Below are positions 6,246 through 7,148 of a DNA stretch of 7,148 bases, one piece after another. Below the pieces are notes generated by a model. It was not told the DNA's origin. It worked only from the letters and a program-made list of their open reading frames with translations, and searched no databases. Made by a program: the position numbers and the translations under genes. The DNA is from Anaerolineae bacterium (GTDB lineage Bacteria; Chloroflexota; Anaerolineae; B4-G1; SLSP01): assembly GCA_021107605.1 (NCBI GenBank), contig JAIOSN010000325.1, positions 1 to 7,148 of the forward strand, written 5' to 3'. The first letter of the stretch is position 1, and each line of letters starts with the position of its first letter.

Positions 6246-6500
6246 TCAAGATTCGTCGGGAATGTCCCAGGAAGGCTGTGGAACGATCCCATCGAAGAAG
6301 AGTTCAGCTCCGCAGTCTTCGCAACGCATGCATATACACCACTTTGGATCGCCTGCTTGCCATTGGAACAAATCTGCCGAGACATGCAGTGTTCCTTGAC
6401 AGCTTGGACACGTTCGTGTTCCACTAGGAGAAGCATCCTTGGCAGCCAAGGATTTCGCCAAATCGGCAAACAACTGAGCCTCTTCATTTAATGGGGACAT
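6246..6500 (-). CDS. Small zinc-ribbon-like protein (84 aa), unknown function
   Basis: I do not recognise the family. The 84-aa protein has an acidic, helical N-terminus (residues 4-20) followed by two cysteine knuckles, CPSC (31-34) and CEDC (60-63), with extra cysteines at 55 and 57. The later segment CEDCGAELFFDG reads like the second half of a zinc ribbon. No signal peptide or membrane segment is visible, so it is probably cytosolic. ATG 6500 was chosen; an in-frame GTG at 6512 would add four residues, and neither start has a clear ribosome-binding site. It sits 93 nt after the HEELQH protein gene and directly before orphan Rhs fragments, the position where an immunity protein is often encoded. 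That role is inference from position only. A stop (6248-6246) ends it, and Rhs similarity resumes in the same frame within a few codons. Confidence 0.6.
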   Translation of the reverse strand: MSPLNEEAQLFADLAKSLAAKDASPSGTRTCPSCQGTLHVSADLFQWQAGDPKWCICMRCEDCGAELFFDGIVPQPSWDIPDES

Positions 6501-6593
6501 TGGGTTCTTCACACTGTTGTTGGTTGCTATGTCAGTTGATCGGAAAGTAACAGACTCGCCAGATGTTACCGACCTATCGTCACTCCAGCCCCG

Positions 6594-7148
6594 TCATTTC
6601 ATAAACCTATCAATGATTGGTGCCATTCGTTCATGATGGACGGCGCTTCCTTCAATTCCCCGAGCCCAAAATCTGTGCTGAAGTTCCTCGTGTAAGATGG
6701 CTCTTACGGTGAGCGTGCGACCTTCGTCGATAGTATATTGGCTGATGTAAGTAGATTGGTCTCTCCAAGACATTCCATACTGAGTTAGTCCCTCCCGTGT
6801 TGCATATTGAGGGTGGCGGGCCATACGAACACCGCGCAACTCATTCTCAAGAATATCGTTGATATAAGCCTGGTCGGTGAGTTCCTCCAACCCCACTGCC
6901 ACTGGCAGGGCAACGTGGCTCTCTCCACCAGCAGCCAGGTAGGCTGACTCGACGGCTGGGTCTGTTCCATAGTACCCGTTGATCTTGAGCCGCGTGTGAG
7001 CACTCTCCAGGTGTGCTTCAACGGTCTTGATGACACTCGGTGGGGATCCCGCCGCAAGCTTGGAGTACAGAGTGGCCTTGGTAGCGAGATACTCCTGCAG
7101 GAATCCCCGGTACGCCGCTGGATCAACCTCCCCGGCAACGCGATTGTA
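6594..7148 (-). CDS. C-terminal part of a protein with an HEELQH metallopeptidase-like motif; possible Rhs effector domain
   Basis: The frame is open from base 7148 to a TGA at 6596-6594, giving 184 residues of a larger protein whose N-terminus lies outside the window. The GTG at 6902 is internal, because the same frame continues upstream without a stop. Residues about 8-50 look helical, then YYGTDPAVESAYLAAGG leads into a compact C-terminal domain. Its most telling segment is ILHEELQHRFWARG (His153-Glu154, His158), followed by HHERM at 171-175. A histidine-glutamate pair with further histidines is typical of zinc-dependent hydrolases, but the spacing is HExxxH, not the classic HExxH. The adjoining orphan Rhs core fragments suggest this is the variable C-terminal end of an Rhs-type protein. 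A housekeeping or phage metallopeptidase domain is the alternative. Enzyme activity is not established. Confidence 0.6.
   Translation of the reverse strand, partial: YNRVAGEVDPAAYRGFLQEYLATKATLYSKLAAGSPPSVIKTVEAHLESAHTRLKINGYYGTDPAVESAYLAAGGESHVALPVAVGLEELTDQAYINDILENELRGVRMARHPQYATREGLTQYGMSWRDQSTYISQYTIDEGRTLTVRAILHEELQHRFWARGIEGSAVHHERMAPIIDRFMK

Noticed and set aside
6547..6569. Hairpin GTAACA/TGTTAC as a terminator after the HEELQH gene
   Set aside because: The stem is only 6 bp with an 11-nt loop and is followed by just three U residues, so it is too weak to call.

Overview
Everything recognisable in this window is encoded on the minus strand, so genes read from high to low coordinates. 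The purine genes, the style of the Rhs remnants, the paired membrane SPFH-like proteins and the moderately high GC content suggest an environmental Chloroflexota (Anaerolineae-like) genome. That placement is inference from family resemblance, not a search. Both window edges cut through genes.

Reading in the direction of transcription, 7148-5610 is an accessory region. It holds the C-terminal 184 residues of a protein with an HEELQH metallopeptidase-like motif (7148-6594). A small zinc-ribbon protein follows (6500-6246), and then a scrambled out-of-frame stretch of Rhs (YD-repeat) core fragments (about 6239-5611). This order of C-terminal effector, small gene and orphan core fragments resembles a polymorphic-toxin locus that keeps displaced cassettes. 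The toxin and immunity roles are not proven.

5610-5399 is a short leader that carries two low-complexity elements: a 27-bp run of 9-bp units and an 8-bp purine repeat just behind the purA ribosome-binding site. 5398-2719 is a purA-purB pair separated by 14 bp, encoding the two enzymes that convert IMP to AMP. PurB is intact. PurA is broken by a frame change at about 5022-5041, where an apparent deletion of about 16 nt also removes the conserved IGTT IMP-phosphate loop. This is either an assembly or sequence error or a real loss of function.

2718-2326 is a 393-bp gene-free stretch with a G-run and hairpin element at its purB end and, nearer the next gene, a candidate promoter and a candidate structured leader. 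2325 to 1 is a two-gene operon for membrane proteins with SPFH/band-7-like domains (497 aa complete; at least 276 aa cut by the window edge). The two proteins align without a gap over about 75 residues of the SPFH-like core, so they are diverged paralogues that may form a hetero-oligomeric membrane assembly.

The most interesting items are the paired SPFH-like operon with its possible structured leader, the effector / zinc-ribbon / orphan Rhs arrangement, and the disrupted purA.
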